A stretch of 64,000 bases of DNA. Source: Chryseobacterium scophthalmum (GTDB lineage Bacteria > Bacteroidota > Bacteroidia > Flavobacteriales > Weeksellaceae). Below, piece by piece: positions 51,600 through 60,078 of the stretch. The notes beneath the pieces are model-generated. The model ran no database searches. It saw nothing but the letters and a program-made list of their open reading frames with translations, and was not told where the DNA came from. A program made the translations under genes and the position numbers. The stretch is taken from the NCBI RefSeq assembly GCF_900143185.1, contig NZ_FSRQ01000002.1:930001-994000 (forward strand). The letters run 5' to 3'. Numbering within the stretch: position 1 is the first letter of the stretch; each line of letters begins with the position of its first letter.

Positions 51600-52197
51600 A
51601 TTCTGTTACATCGCTGTTTTCGGTTTCTGCTTCCATTTCAGTTTCCTGATAAGGCTCGTAAAAACTAAAGCTTACATTTCCGTATTTTCTGGTGAATTTA
51701 TAATTCGGATGATCAAGCTTTAATCTGCTTTGATGTTCCACAATTAAAACTCCATTAGGTTTCAGATATTTATTTTTTAAAACTAAAGAAAGCAATTCGT
51801 GATACTTTTTTTCCTCAGTTTCAAAAGGAGCATCAGCAAAAACGATTTCGTAAGATTTATTATTTCTGAATTTTTTAAGCCAGTCAAAAACATCGCCTCT
51901 TTGCGTATTTACCTGCAAACTCATATCCAGTTCTGAAGCGGTAGCATTGATGAAAGACGTATGTTTTGGGTTCATTTCAACCGAAGTCACATCTTGGCAA
52001 CCTCTTGAAGCAAATTCAAAAGTAATAGAACCAATTCCTGCAAAAAGATCAAGAACGGAAATCGACTGCATGTCATAAGTGTTTTCCAAAATACTGAAAA
52101 GTGCTTCTTTAGCAAAATCGGTTGTTGGTCTTACGTCAAAGTTTTTGGGAGCGGCTATTTTTTTTGCTTTCCATTTACCGGAAATTATTCTGTACAT
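51598..52197 (-). CDS. rsmD: RsmD-like 16S rRNA (guanine-N2) methyltransferase
   Basis: This 199-residue SAM-dependent methyltransferase has the RsmD N terminus (YRIISGKWKAKKI, RPTTDFAKEALFSIL), motif I SVLDLFAGIGSITFEFA and motif IV reading FADAPF. E. coli RsmD has a DPPF/DPPY motif there; the first Pro is Ala here, which is unusual for N-methyltransferases. It targets G966 in relatives. It is the last gene of a short run with DUF3822. Confidence 0.92.
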   Translation of the reverse strand: MYRIISGKWKAKKIAAPKNFDVRPTTDFAKEALFSILENTYDMQSISVLDLFAGIGSITFEFASRGCQDVTSVEMNPKHTSFINATASELDMSLQVNTQRGDVFDWLKKFRNNKSYEIVFADAPFETEEKKYHELLSLVLKNKYLKPNGVLIVEHQSRLKLDHPNYKFTRKYGNVSFSFYEPYQETEMEAETENSDVTE

Positions 52198-52268
52198 TTT
52201 TGTTAGGTTTTAGATGGTAGGTGAAAGGGAGCAGTAGAAACTAAATCCTAAAATCTGCATCCTGCAAC

Positions 52269-52985
52269 CTAATTAAGGATAAAATTCTTATTCGGGATAT
52301 TATCAAAAACAACTTTCAGATTTTTTACAAATTTCTGAAGTTCAGAGATAAATGTTTCGTTTTCTGTGGTTTCACCATACACGTAAAAATAAGTGTCGTT
52401 TATTCCAAAACCAATTTTACTTAAAGTGAACATCACAAAATAAAGAAAATCTACTTCCGAATTAACATCCAGGTTGTTATATAAGATGATTTTTTTATTT
52501 GAAATCGCAAAAAACTCACATTGGTTATGATAAAGATTGATGTGAATTTCTTTATTATTCTTATTGTTGATTGAGTTTAAAAATTTCTCTCCCGAAAAAT
52601 TAAATTTTACCGGAACTGAAATGTCTTTTATTTTATTATAAAATTCTTTTGGAAAAGTATAATAAAACTGTAGCTTAAACTTTTTGTTGACAGAAAGCAT
52701 CAGTTCTGTATTTTCTTTATCAACAGGTGCGTTGAAGGCGATCAAATCATATCCCGAGTCGTGATCTTCAAAACCTTCGGGCATTAAAGTAAAATGATTC
52801 AGCGCAGAAACTACAGAAATTTCGTCATATCTCTGTTTTAGCAATGCTTCTTCTAGTTTTCCGGAGATGAAATCCTTTGGCGATTCTTCGTCTACGAAAT
52901 AAGACTTTTCCTCCAAAACACTTTTGTTTTTGATGATTTGGTAGATCAGTCCGTCTTTGGTAAAAAGTAAATTTAGTACGTTCAT
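52269..52985 (-). CDS. DUF3822 family protein
   Basis: The 238-residue soluble protein matches the DUF3822 pattern of Flavobacteriia, a family I know to lie commonly next to rsmD. It has mixed alpha/beta with FTLSKIGFGINDTYFYVYGE and NQCEFFAISNKK, an actin/hexokinase-like hint only. No catalytic motif is seen. A -7 element on this strand at 52999-53006 gives it its own promoter, shared with rsmD. Confidence 0.82.
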   Translation of the reverse strand: MNVLNLLFTKDGLIYQIIKNKSVLEEKSYFVDEESPKDFISGKLEEALLKQRYDEISVVSALNHFTLMPEGFEDHDSGYDLIAFNAPVDKENTELMLSVNKKFKLQFYYTFPKEFYNKIKDISVPVKFNFSGEKFLNSINNKNNKEIHINLYHNQCEFFAISNKKIILYNNLDVNSEVDFLYFVMFTLSKIGFGINDTYFYVYGETTENETFISELQKFVKNLKVVFDNIPNKNFILN

Positions 52986-52998
52986 ATTACAATTGTTG

Positions 52999-53006
52999 CA
53001 AATTTA
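52999..53006 (-). promoter_or_regulatory. TAnnTTTG -7 element of the DUF3822-rsmD unit
   Basis: The minus strand reads TAAATTTG, 13 bases before the DUF3822 ATG. It overlaps the stop codon of the Smr gene. Confidence 0.55.
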
Positions 53007-53498
53007 GTGAAATTCTACCATTACCGCACCCGATTGATGATGAAGTATTTCCTTATTGTAAAAATCCAGACCTGTTTGGCTTTCAAGAACATCAAAAACC
53101 ATTCTCTGTAAAGTTCCGTCGCCGATTCCATGTACAATTTCAAGTCTTTTTAAATGATTTTTTCTACAGAAATTAATCGTTTGAATCAATTTTTCCTTTT
53201 GCAGAAACAACCTTTCGAAACTATCGTAATCATGAGGATTTTTAACTAAGTTTTCAAAATGAAGATCTAAAATTAAAGGATTTTTATCATGCTTTTTAGA
53301 AACTACTTTTTTAGGTTCTGCTTTTTTTATGATTTTAATATTTTCATAAATTTCAGCATCTTTCGGAACCAGTTTTTCTTTCGGATATTGATAAGTAAAA
53401 CCGTATTCGTCTTTAAAAACCACAATATTTCCATTCACCGAAGTAATCACTCCGCTTAAATCTTCATCTACTACCGAAACTTTATTGCCAATTTTCAT
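53004..53498 (-). CDS. Smr domain protein
   Basis: This 164-residue protein has an N-terminal small barrel (about 1-50, VSVVDEDLSGVITSVNG) and a C-terminal Smr domain with ILDLHFENL and IVHGIGDGTLQRMVFDVLE; the HGxG motif is intact. Smr domains are endonucleases or RNA-binding domains linked to MutS2. This protein is the stand-alone form. It lies upstream of DUF3822 on the same strand and is probably a separate unit. Confidence 0.9.
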   Translation of the reverse strand: MKIGNKVSVVDEDLSGVITSVNGNIVVFKDEYGFTYQYPKEKLVPKDAEIYENIKIIKKAEPKKVVSKKHDKNPLILDLHFENLVKNPHDYDSFERLFLQKEKLIQTINFCRKNHLKRLEIVHGIGDGTLQRMVFDVLESQTGLDFYNKEILHHQSGAVMVEFH

Positions 53499-53500
53499 AT

Positions 53501-53590
53501 GTTTTAAACACTAATCTGCACAAATTTTTAGCACGAGTTTTCACAATTTTCTAGTGTTGTTAGTGAAAACATTCGTGATATTTGTGTTTT
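53501..53590. repeat. ATTAGTG-type intergenic repeat, copy 2 (inverted relative to copy 1)
   Basis: The minus strand reads AATTGTGAAAACTCGTGC followed by ATTTGTGCAGATTAGTG and TTTAAAA, closely matching 2009-2056. It lies between the YfcE and Smr genes. Confidence 0.45.
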
Positions 53591-53594
53591 TAAA

Positions 53595-54092
53595 TTAAAC
53601 TTTTGGTCCTAATTCAATCACAGCCAAATCTTTTATTTCTTCTCCATCAATTACAAACTGCATCATCGTTCTCATTTTATGCCAACCTTGTTTTCCGCAC
53701 GCTCCAGGATTTAGATGTAATAATTTATTTTTATCATCATACATCGCCTTCAGAATATGAGAATGCCCTGAAATAAATAGTTTCGGAGCTTTTTCTGAAA
53801 TCTCTTTCTTGGCTAAAGGAGTATATTTTCCGGGATAACCACCAATATGAATCATTAAAACCTCTACATTTTCACAAAAAAAGCGATTTACTTCAGGAAA
53901 TTCAGTTCGTATTTTCGCATTGTCAATATTTCCCCAAACTCCTTTTAAAGGTTTAATTTTTTCAAGCTGTTCGATAATTTCAAAGCTTCCAAAATCTCCA
54001 CAATGCCAAATTTCATCGGCCTGTTTTGCGTAATCTAAAATTCGGTCATCAATATAAGAGTGAGAATCGGAGAGGAGAAGGATTTTGGTCAT
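53595..54092 (-). CDS. YfcE-type metallophosphoesterase
   Basis: This 165-residue enzyme has the calcineurin-like metal site: LLLSDSHSYIDDRI, IWHCGDFGSFE, VWGNIDN, MIHIGGYPG and FISGHSHIL. YfcE/MJ0936 members hydrolyse phosphodiesters of small molecules. It starts right after the stop of the 149-aa gene (54093), so the two are translated together. Confidence 0.93.
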   Translation of the reverse strand: MTKILLLSDSHSYIDDRILDYAKQADEIWHCGDFGSFEIIEQLEKIKPLKGVWGNIDNAKIRTEFPEVNRFFCENVEVLMIHIGGYPGKYTPLAKKEISEKAPKLFISGHSHILKAMYDDKNKLLHLNPGACGKQGWHKMRTMMQFVIDGEEIKDLAVIELGPKV

Positions 54093-54542
54093 TTATCTTA
54101 TTGTTCTTTCAGTAATGTTTTGGTCATATTTCTCTTTGAAGATGGCAAGACGATCCGGATTCAATTCTCCATCATTTGTAAGTACTTTTTCTTTCAAAAG
54201 CCATTTTATAAGTTTTTCCATAGACTTTTTAGAATTCATAAAACTTGCAATTTTATAAAAATCATTAGACTCTACTTTTACTTTTTCGGTCAGAAAATTC
54301 AGTACATAATAATCATCATCTTGATACCTTGATGTTTCATTATCCATTTGTCTGTAAAGCAATATTTCATCGTCACTTTTCAGATTGTAAAATGAATATT
54401 CAACCATGTTGATTTTTTCTGCTTTCAAAATTTGTTTTCCATCAAGCAAAACTTTATCATCTTTAATCTCGACTTCCTGAGTAAAGTAAAAATTAAAGCT
54501 CAATACTAACAATGAGAATGTCAATAATTTTTTTGTAATCAT
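54093..54542 (-). CDS. Exported protein of unknown function (149 aa)
   Basis: A signal peptide (1-21, ending YFTQ) is followed by a mostly beta N-terminal part (EVEIKDDKVLLDGKQILKAEK) and a helical C-terminal part (KKSMEKLIKWLLKEKV). I see no metal or catalytic motif and do not recognise the family. It is transcribed with the YfcE gene from the -7 element at 54560-54567. Confidence 0.75.
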   Translation of the reverse strand: MITKKLLTFSLLVLSFNFYFTQEVEIKDDKVLLDGKQILKAEKINMVEYSFYNLKSDDEILLYRQMDNETSRYQDDDYYVLNFLTEKVKVESNDFYKIASFMNSKKSMEKLIKWLLKEKVLTNDGELNPDRLAIFKEKYDQNITERTIR

Positions 54543-54559
54543 TTTAATGGTTTTTTTTG

Positions 54560-54567
54560 CAAATATA
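54560..54567 (-). promoter_or_regulatory. TAnnTTTG -7 element of the 149-aa/YfcE unit
   Basis: The minus strand reads TATATTTG, 17 bases before the ATG at 54542. Confidence 0.55.
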
Positions 54568-54666
54568 AAAATGCTAATTGTTATAATCAGATTTTTTATA
54601 GAAGCAATTTATTTTTATTAAATTTTAAGTATTGATGAAATGGGAATTTAATTCTGCTGAATTGAT

Positions 54667-54674
54667 TAAATTTG
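54667..54674 (+). promoter_or_regulatory. TAnnTTTG -7 element of the serine hydrolase gene
   Basis: TAAATTTG matches the consensus 16 bases before the ATG at 54691. Confidence 0.55.
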
Positions 54675-54690
54675 GGGAAATTTAAAAATA

Positions 54691-56232
54691 ATGAAGCATA
54701 ACTTATCTTTATTCTTTCTTTTAGTTTCTTTTATCTCTTTTGCGCAGGTTGAAGAAAAAAAATTAGACGAACTCATTCAGAATACTTTAAAAACTTTCGA
54801 TGTTCCGGGAATGTCTGTTGGTGTTATCAAAGATGGAAAAATGATTTACTCTAAAGGTTTTGGAGTACGTTCGTTAACCACAAAACAACCGATGGATGAT
54901 ACAACTTTGGTGGGTATTGCTTCTAATTCTAAGGCTTTCACTTGTGTTGCTTTGGCGATTTTGGCAGACGAAGGAAAACTGAACTGGGACGATAAAGTTT
55001 CAAAATACATTCCTGAATTTCAAATGTATGATTCATATGTTTCTCAAAATGTAACGATTAAAGATTTGATAACCCACAGAGCCGGTTTAGGTTTGGGACA
55101 AGGAGATTTGATGTTTTTTCCTGAAGGTGGAAATCTTACGGTGAACGATATTGTACACAATGTAAGATATTTAAAACCTGAAAATCCTTTCAGAACGACT
55201 TTAGATTATAATAACATTATGTTTATTGTTGCCGGAGAAGTTATTCACAGAGTTTCCGGTTTGAGCTGGGTAGATTTTATCGAACAGAGAATTATGAAAC
55301 CTGTCGGAATGAATTCAAGTTTCGGAAGTTACAACAGAGCAAAAGCTGTTGCTAATAAAATTGATGCACACGCTCCTGTTGATGGAAAAGCAATTGCAGT
55401 TCCTCACGACTGGAACGAAACAGCCAATGCAGCGGGTGGAATTATGAGTAACATTAAAGACATGACGACTTGGGCAGAATTTCTTTTAAATGGATTCACA
55501 ACGAAAGACGGAAAGAAATTAGTTTCAGATAAAAATATTCAACAGCTTTGGAGTTTGCAGATTCCTGACAGAGTAGCGATGAAAAATCCTTATGATACAA
55601 GTTTCTATGGATACGGTTTAGGTTGGTTCTTAAGCGATGTAAAAGGTCATAAACAAGTTCAGCATACAGGTGGATTGATTGGAACAGTAACGCAGTTTAC
55701 TTTAATTCCGGATATGAAATTAGGAATTGTGGTTTTAACGAACCAACAATCTGGTGCAGCCTTCAACACGATTACAAATACGGTAAAAGATTCTTATTTA
55801 GGAATTGCGGATAGAAATTGGCTGAAAACTTATGGTGAAAGAATGCAGAAAGTGGAAGCTGAATACAATAAGCAAAAGAAAGAAGCTTTTGCAAAATCTG
55901 ATGCATTTAAAAAAGATAAAAATCTTCAGCCTAAAGCAGAACAGTTTGTCGGAAAGTACAATGATGTATGGTTTGGTGATGTTGAAATTGCTCAACAGGG
56001 AAATACTTACAGGATTTTTTGTAAAAATTCTCCAAGACTGAAAGGGGAATTGCTTCCTTTTTCAAACAATACTTTTATCATCAAATGGGACGACAGAAGT
56101 TATGATGCCGATGCGTATCTTATTTTTAGCTACGATGAAAACGGGAAAGCAGAATCTGCAAAAATGAAAGCGATTTCAGATATTACAGATTTTAGTTTTG
56201 ATTTTGACGATCTGGATTTGAGAAGAAAATAA
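54691..56232 (+). CDS. Serine hydrolase, class C beta-lactamase-like, with DUF3471-type C-terminal domain
   Basis: This 513-residue exported protein has a signal peptide (1-19, ending FAQ), a penicillin-binding-protein-like catalytic domain with SxxK as SNSK (GIASNSKAFTC), YxN as YNN (LDYNNIMFIVAGEV) and HTGG (QHTGGLIGT), and a C-terminal beta domain (about 410-513). Such enzymes are esterases, D-amino-acid peptidases or lactamases; which one is unknown. Single gene. Confidence 0.93.
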   Translation: MKHNLSLFFLLVSFISFAQVEEKKLDELIQNTLKTFDVPGMSVGVIKDGKMIYSKGFGVRSLTTKQPMDDTTLVGIASNSKAFTCVALAILADEGKLNWDDKVSKYIPEFQMYDSYVSQNVTIKDLITHRAGLGLGQGDLMFFPEGGNLTVNDIVHNVRYLKPENPFRTTLDYNNIMFIVAGEVIHRVSGLSWVDFIEQRIMKPVGMNSSFGSYNRAKAVANKIDAHAPVDGKAIAVPHDWNETANAAGGIMSNIKDMTTWAEFLLNGFTTKDGKKLVSDKNIQQLWSLQIPDRVAMKNPYDTSFYGYGLGWFLSDVKGHKQVQHTGGLIGTVTQFTLIPDMKLGIVVLTNQQSGAAFNTITNTVKDSYLGIADRNWLKTYGERMQKVEAEYNKQKKEAFAKSDAFKKDKNLQPKAEQFVGKYNDVWFGDVEIAQQGNTYRIFCKNSPRLKGELLPFSNNTFIIKWDDRSYDADAYLIFSYDENGKAESAKMKAISDITDFSFDFDDLDLRRK

Positions 56233-56249
56233 TATCAATCAACGAATAT

Positions 56250-56280
56250 AAAAAGAGGCTGTTTTTGCAGCCTCTTTTTT
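56250..56280. terminator. Terminator between serine hydrolase and T9SS cargo genes
   Basis: AAAAAGAGGCTG pairs perfectly with CAGCCTCTTTTT (12 bp, 6-base region in the loop) followed by T. It ends just before the stop of the convergent gene at 56287. Confidence 0.85.
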
Positions 56281-56286
56281 ATTAAA

Positions 56287-57345
56287 TTATTTCTTGATAA
56301 ACTTCTTAGTGATTTCTCCAGTTTTTAGAATGTAATTTCCTGAAGAAAGATGGCTTACATTGATAGAATTCCTTTCGAATGTTCCTGAATTGATGAGTCT
56401 GCCCCTCATGTCAAATATTTGATATTCTTTTGATGGAGCGTTGTAAACGTTTAGCTTGTCAATCGCAGGATTAGGATAAATTTTTATATCTTTTGGACCA
56501 ATTGAGCTGAACTCTGAAACAGAAAGATTTGCTAGATCTACTTTAAATATAGCATTGGCAAAAAAATCTGTAATATACATGATGTTATCGTGCATTAATA
56601 ATCCTGAAGGATAATCTAATAAGCTAGACGTTACAGCATCAGAAACTGTTGGGTTCAAAACAGAAGTGCTGATTTTTGAAATTTTTGAAGCTCCTGCTTC
56701 CGCTATAAATAATTGCTTTCCATTTGATGTAAGACCTGAAGGATAGCTCAATCCTTGAGCGACTATCACATTTGTTGCAGAACTGTTATTGAGTTCGAAT
56801 CTTACAAGCCTTCCGGCAAATCTTTCGGTAATGTAAAGTTGGCTACCAACTACCTCAATCTCAAAAGGACTTGAAACATAAGTAACATCTATTAATTGAG
56901 GTGAAGTTTGAGTAACATCTATTTTGGCAACTTTATTATCTCCTTCCAATGCTACATATAAATCATTTCCGATAAACTCAAGACCTATCGGGCTGTTTAC
57001 ATTAGATATTACGATTTCGGGAACCGGATTTGGATTTGTTAAATTTACTTTGGAAATTTTGTTACCTCCGAATTCTGAAATATAGAGCATGTTATCTTTT
57101 ATTGCTAATCCGTAAGGTCTGTTTACTCCCGTTGCTACATCAATTGGAGGAGTATTTGGATTGGTAAGATCAAACTTCACAACTTTATCTGAATAATAGT
57201 AACCAACATACAAATCGTTACCATCCGTAATCATCGGGTTAGGTGTTGTTAAATTGTCTTGAAATACGCTTATTGAGGTTTGTGAATAAGTTTTGCTTCC
57301 TAATAATAGAAAGAAAGTGACCAATAAATAAATTTGTCTGTGCAT
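56287..57345 (-). CDS. Beta-propeller protein with T9SS type A sorting domain
   Basis: This 352-residue protein has a signal peptide (1-21, ending TYSQ), a repeat region of about six blades with recurring phrases such as YGLAIKDNMLYISEFGGNKI and GLLMHDNIMYITDF, and a C-terminal type A sorting domain (about 282-352, IYPNPAIDKLNVY then SSGNYILKTG). It should be exported by the T9SS and attached to the surface or released. The propeller is NHL/SMP-30-like; the ligand is unknown. Confidence 0.93.
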   Translation of the reverse strand: MHRQIYLLVTFFLLLGSKTYSQTSISVFQDNLTTPNPMITDGNDLYVGYYYSDKVVKFDLTNPNTPPIDVATGVNRPYGLAIKDNMLYISEFGGNKISKVNLTNPNPVPEIVISNVNSPIGLEFIGNDLYVALEGDNKVAKIDVTQTSPQLIDVTYVSSPFEIEVVGSQLYITERFAGRLVRFELNNSSATNVIVAQGLSYPSGLTSNGKQLFIAEAGASKISKISTSVLNPTVSDAVTSSLLDYPSGLLMHDNIMYITDFFANAIFKVDLANLSVSEFSSIGPKDIKIYPNPAIDKLNVYNAPSKEYQIFDMRGRLINSGTFERNSINVSHLSSGNYILKTGEITKKFIKK

Positions 57346-57562
57346 AATAATAGGATTTTAAATTGTACTTTATTTAGAATAAATAAAATTTAGACAAACT
57401 TAATTGTTTTATTCGCAACCGGAAAATGTGCAGTCGGTTGCATTCAAAGAAAGAGAAATAACAAAATAATAATATTGTTATTAATCAGTTTTTATAAATA
57501 AACTCAAATGATTTTGGGTTGCCATCCAATTTTCAGAATAGAAAATCTAAGTGTGATAAAAA

Positions 57563-58453
57563 CTATTTTAAAACTTTAAAATCAGCTTCTGCTCTTGAAA
57601 ATTCTCGATTAAGACCTTGATTTTCGAAGAAATCTCTTAACTCAATCAAACGTTTTTGATTATTATATTTTAAACTTGAATTCAGCTTTTGTTGGCAAAG
57701 AGAGCAGGCTCTTGCAAAATGCGAATCTGTCTCGGTAAGATTATTTGTTCCATTCATTACGCAATTTGCATTCAGGCAATGGCTTATTCCAAACATATGA
57801 CCAATTTCATGTGAACTTATTTTCAGTAATCTTTCGAGACTTTTATTAAAGTTTGCTTCTGTCAAATTTCAATCATAAAATCTGAACATCGAGGTAACGC
57901 CAACTCCATTTTCATAGGAAGCAAGCCCGAAAACATAATTCCATTCAGGTCTTGGGAAAAGGTCTTTTTCAGTGATTCCCATCAGAACAACTGCATCTTT
58001 AGGTTTTTTCTTTACTAAAATGCTGTCAAGAATATAACTGGCTAAAACCTGTTCCTGATTATTGCTTCTAATTCTTATGGCAAATTTTGGTAAAATAGTA
58101 TTGGATAAAGTAGGGAGAATCTTAGTTTCCAGTTGAAAGTATGTGGCTAAATATTGTTTTGTGAGCTCAATTTGTTTCTTCTGTAGAATATTAAATTCAC
58201 CTATTGGCTGAAGGTAAATCGTATTCTTTCCTTCTTCCGGTTTTATTTTTTTTAATTTTTGAAAGTCTTGAAATGTCTGAAAACTTTCTTTTTTATTGTA
58301 TCTCCATTCTTCTGGTGTAGGATTTTTTAATGCTTCGTCATTAAATGCAATCTTTTCAAAATAAGATAATTCTTTCTTTTGACATGAAAAAAGAAAGATG
58401 AGAAGAGGTAAATAAATTAAACTTAAATATGAATTAAATTTTCCCGGGCTCAT
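57563..58453 (-). pseudogene. Archaemetzincin-like zinc metalloprotease interrupted by an in-frame TGA
   Basis: The two halves are in the same frame, separated only by TGA at 57869-57871: FRFYD, stop, NLTEANFNKSLERLL. The downstream half holds the full archaemetzincin signature, HEIGHMFGISHC followed by NANCVM and CSLC (HExxHxxGxxHCxxxxCxM and CxxC). The upstream half has a lipoprotein signal (LFSC), starting at ATG 58451-58453, which overlaps the sixA end by 20 bases. The zinc site lies after the TGA, so a terminated product is inactive. Readthrough, or recent nonsense mutation, or a sequencing error are the options. Confidence 0.85.
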
Positions 58454-58910
58454 AAAAGAAAAGAAGCTTTTTAATGGCTCCGTCAAACTGCGACCAAGAA
58501 TCACAATCAATTTGAAAGCCTGCAACACCACAAGTCGGAAAATGGAAAACATCCTCAGAAATAGAATTGGCAAAATTGGAAATGCCATTATTGTGGGAGA
58601 AAAACGCAACAGAATTCAAATCATCATTTAAATCATAAATGACAGAGTGAAAATTACTTTCAGAAGGATTGTAAAGTTTTTCGTCGGTTCCAAAAGTTAG
58701 ATTATAGGTTTGATTAAAAATTTTGCAGGTAGATAAAGCTCTTACTGCAGGGCTGGAAATAAAATAATCAATACCGATGCTGTTGTTTTTCAGAAATTTA
58801 GACATTTTAAGGGCATCTAGCAAACCTTTGTCTGCCAAAGGTCTGTCGAAGTCGCTAGTTTCTTCAGGCCAGTCACTTTTTGCATGTCTTACGAGGATGA
58901 GTTGCTTCAT
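58434..58910 (-). CDS. SixA-type histidine phosphatase
   Basis: This 158-residue protein has the RHG active site ILVRHAKSDWPEE, FISSPAVRALSTC, and the second His in FSHNNGISNF. SixA removes phosphate from phosphohistidine on HPt domains; related enzymes act on other phosphate esters. The ATG at 58908-58910 (MKQLILVRHAKSD) is chosen over an upstream extension of 11 residues that lacks family similarity. It overlaps the archaemetzincin start. Confidence 0.92.
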   Translation of the reverse strand: MKQLILVRHAKSDWPEETSDFDRPLADKGLLDALKMSKFLKNNSIGIDYFISSPAVRALSTCKIFNQTYNLTFGTDEKLYNPSESNFHSVIYDLNDDLNSVAFFSHNNGISNFANSISEDVFHFPTCGVAGFQIDCDSWSQFDGAIKKLLFFYEPGKI

Positions 58911-59010
58911 AGTCTTGAGTTTGGATAAGATAAAATTAAACAAAAATTAACGGATAAAAAACATGATTTATAAAAAAAACTGTGTTAGGAATATAATGAG
59001 TAAAATTTCT

Positions 59011-59018
59011 TAAATTTG
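59011..59018 (+). promoter_or_regulatory. TAnnTTTG -7 element of ruvX-def
   Basis: TAAATTTG matches the consensus 7 bases before the ruvX ATG at 59026, so the mRNA starts at or next to the ATG. Confidence 0.55.
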
Positions 59019-59025
59019 CAGACTT

Positions 59026-59442
59026 ATGGGACAGATCATTGCTATAGACTACGGAAAAGCACGTTGTGGCGTTGCAGCAACCGATGATATGAAGATTATT
59101 GCAAGTGGTCTTGATACTGTGGAAACACGTTTTCTGATGGATTTTTTGAAAAAATACGTCGTTGAAAACCGTGTGGAAGAAGTGGTAGTAGGTCTGCCAA
59201 CAGACTTGAAGGGAAATGTTTCAGAAGTGGAAACCGATATTTTAGGGTTTATAGAAAACTTTAAAAAAGAATTTCCACAGATTGAAGTTCATCGTTTTGA
59301 TGAAAGATTTACTTCAAAAATGGCTTCGTTTTTTATTTCGCAAAGTGGAAAAAATAAAAAACAAAGACAACAAAAAGGATTAATAGATAAAGTAAGTGCA
59401 ACCATCATATTGCAGAATTTTTTAGAACAAAAAACAAGATGA
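59026..59442 (+). CDS. ruvX: RuvX/YqgF family Holliday junction resolvase-like protein
   Basis: This 138-residue RNase H-like protein begins IIAIDYGKARCGVAATDD and has VVGLPTDLKGNVSEVE, VHRFDERFTSKMA and a C-terminal VSATIILQNFLE. YqgF proteins are implicated in 16S rRNA 5' end maturation as well as DNA resolution. It overlaps def by 4 bases (ATGA), so the two are co-translated. Confidence 0.95.
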   Translation: MGQIIAIDYGKARCGVAATDDMKIIASGLDTVETRFLMDFLKKYVVENRVEEVVVGLPTDLKGNVSEVETDILGFIENFKKEFPQIEVHRFDERFTSKMASFFISQSGKNKKQRQQKGLIDKVSATIILQNFLEQKTR

Positions 59443-60011
59443 TTTTACCAATAAGAGCTTTTGGAGATCCTGTTTTAAGAAAAACGGGAAAAGAGATAGA
59501 TAAAAATTATCCGGATCTGCAACAACTGATCGATAATATGTTTGAAACCATGTACGAGGCAAACGGTATTGGTTTGGCGGCACCTCAGATTGGTTTAGAT
59601 CTCAGATTGTTTATCGTAGATGTTACGCCTTTGGCAGAAGATGAAGATTACGAAGATATTGCTGAAGAGCTGAAAGACTTTAAAAAAGTTTTCATCAATG
59701 CTCAAATTCTTGAAGAATCTGGCGAAGAATGGAAGTTTAACGAAGGTTGTCTTTCGATTCCGGATGTAAGAGAAGATGTGAAAAGAAAAAGTACCATCCT
59801 GATCGAATATTATGACGAAAATTTTGTGAAGCATACCGAAACTTTTTCCGATATTAGAGCCCGCGTAATTCAGCACGAATATGATCATATTGAAGGGACC
59901 CTTTTCACCGATCACTTAAGTGCTTTGAAGAAAAAGCTGGTAAAAGGAAAACTTACAAAGATCACTCAGGGAGAAGTATCTATTGGTTACAAAATGAGAT
60001 TTCCAAAATAA
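59439..60011 (+). CDS. def: Peptide deformylase
   Basis: This 190-residue metalloenzyme removes the formyl group from new proteins. The three signature motifs are GIGLAAPQIG, EGCLSIPD (metal Cys) and QHEYDHIEG (metal His pair and catalytic Glu). Length is normal with a modest acidic insertion (AEDEDYEDIAEELKDFK). Second gene of the ruvX operon. Confidence 0.97.
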   Translation: MILPIRAFGDPVLRKTGKEIDKNYPDLQQLIDNMFETMYEANGIGLAAPQIGLDLRLFIVDVTPLAEDEDYEDIAEELKDFKKVFINAQILEESGEEWKFNEGCLSIPDVREDVKRKSTILIEYYDENFVKHTETFSDIRARVIQHEYDHIEGTLFTDHLSALKKKLVKGKLTKITQGEVSIGYKMRFPK

Positions 60012-60078
60012 TTTAAACTAAGAAATATATTATTATAAAAAGCGTTATAGCTTTTACTGAAATTAAAAAAATAAAATT

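Noticed and set aside
57869..57871. TGA as a selenocysteine codon in the archaemetzincin
   Set aside because: The position is not a known selenocysteine site in this family, which has conserved Cys elsewhere, and no SECIS-like hairpin is evident just after it. Nonsense mutation is simpler.
58454..58609. Upstream extension of the archaemetzincin frame across sixA
   Set aside because: It lies within the sixA coding sequence in another frame and lacks a signal; the lipoprotein start at 58453 is better.
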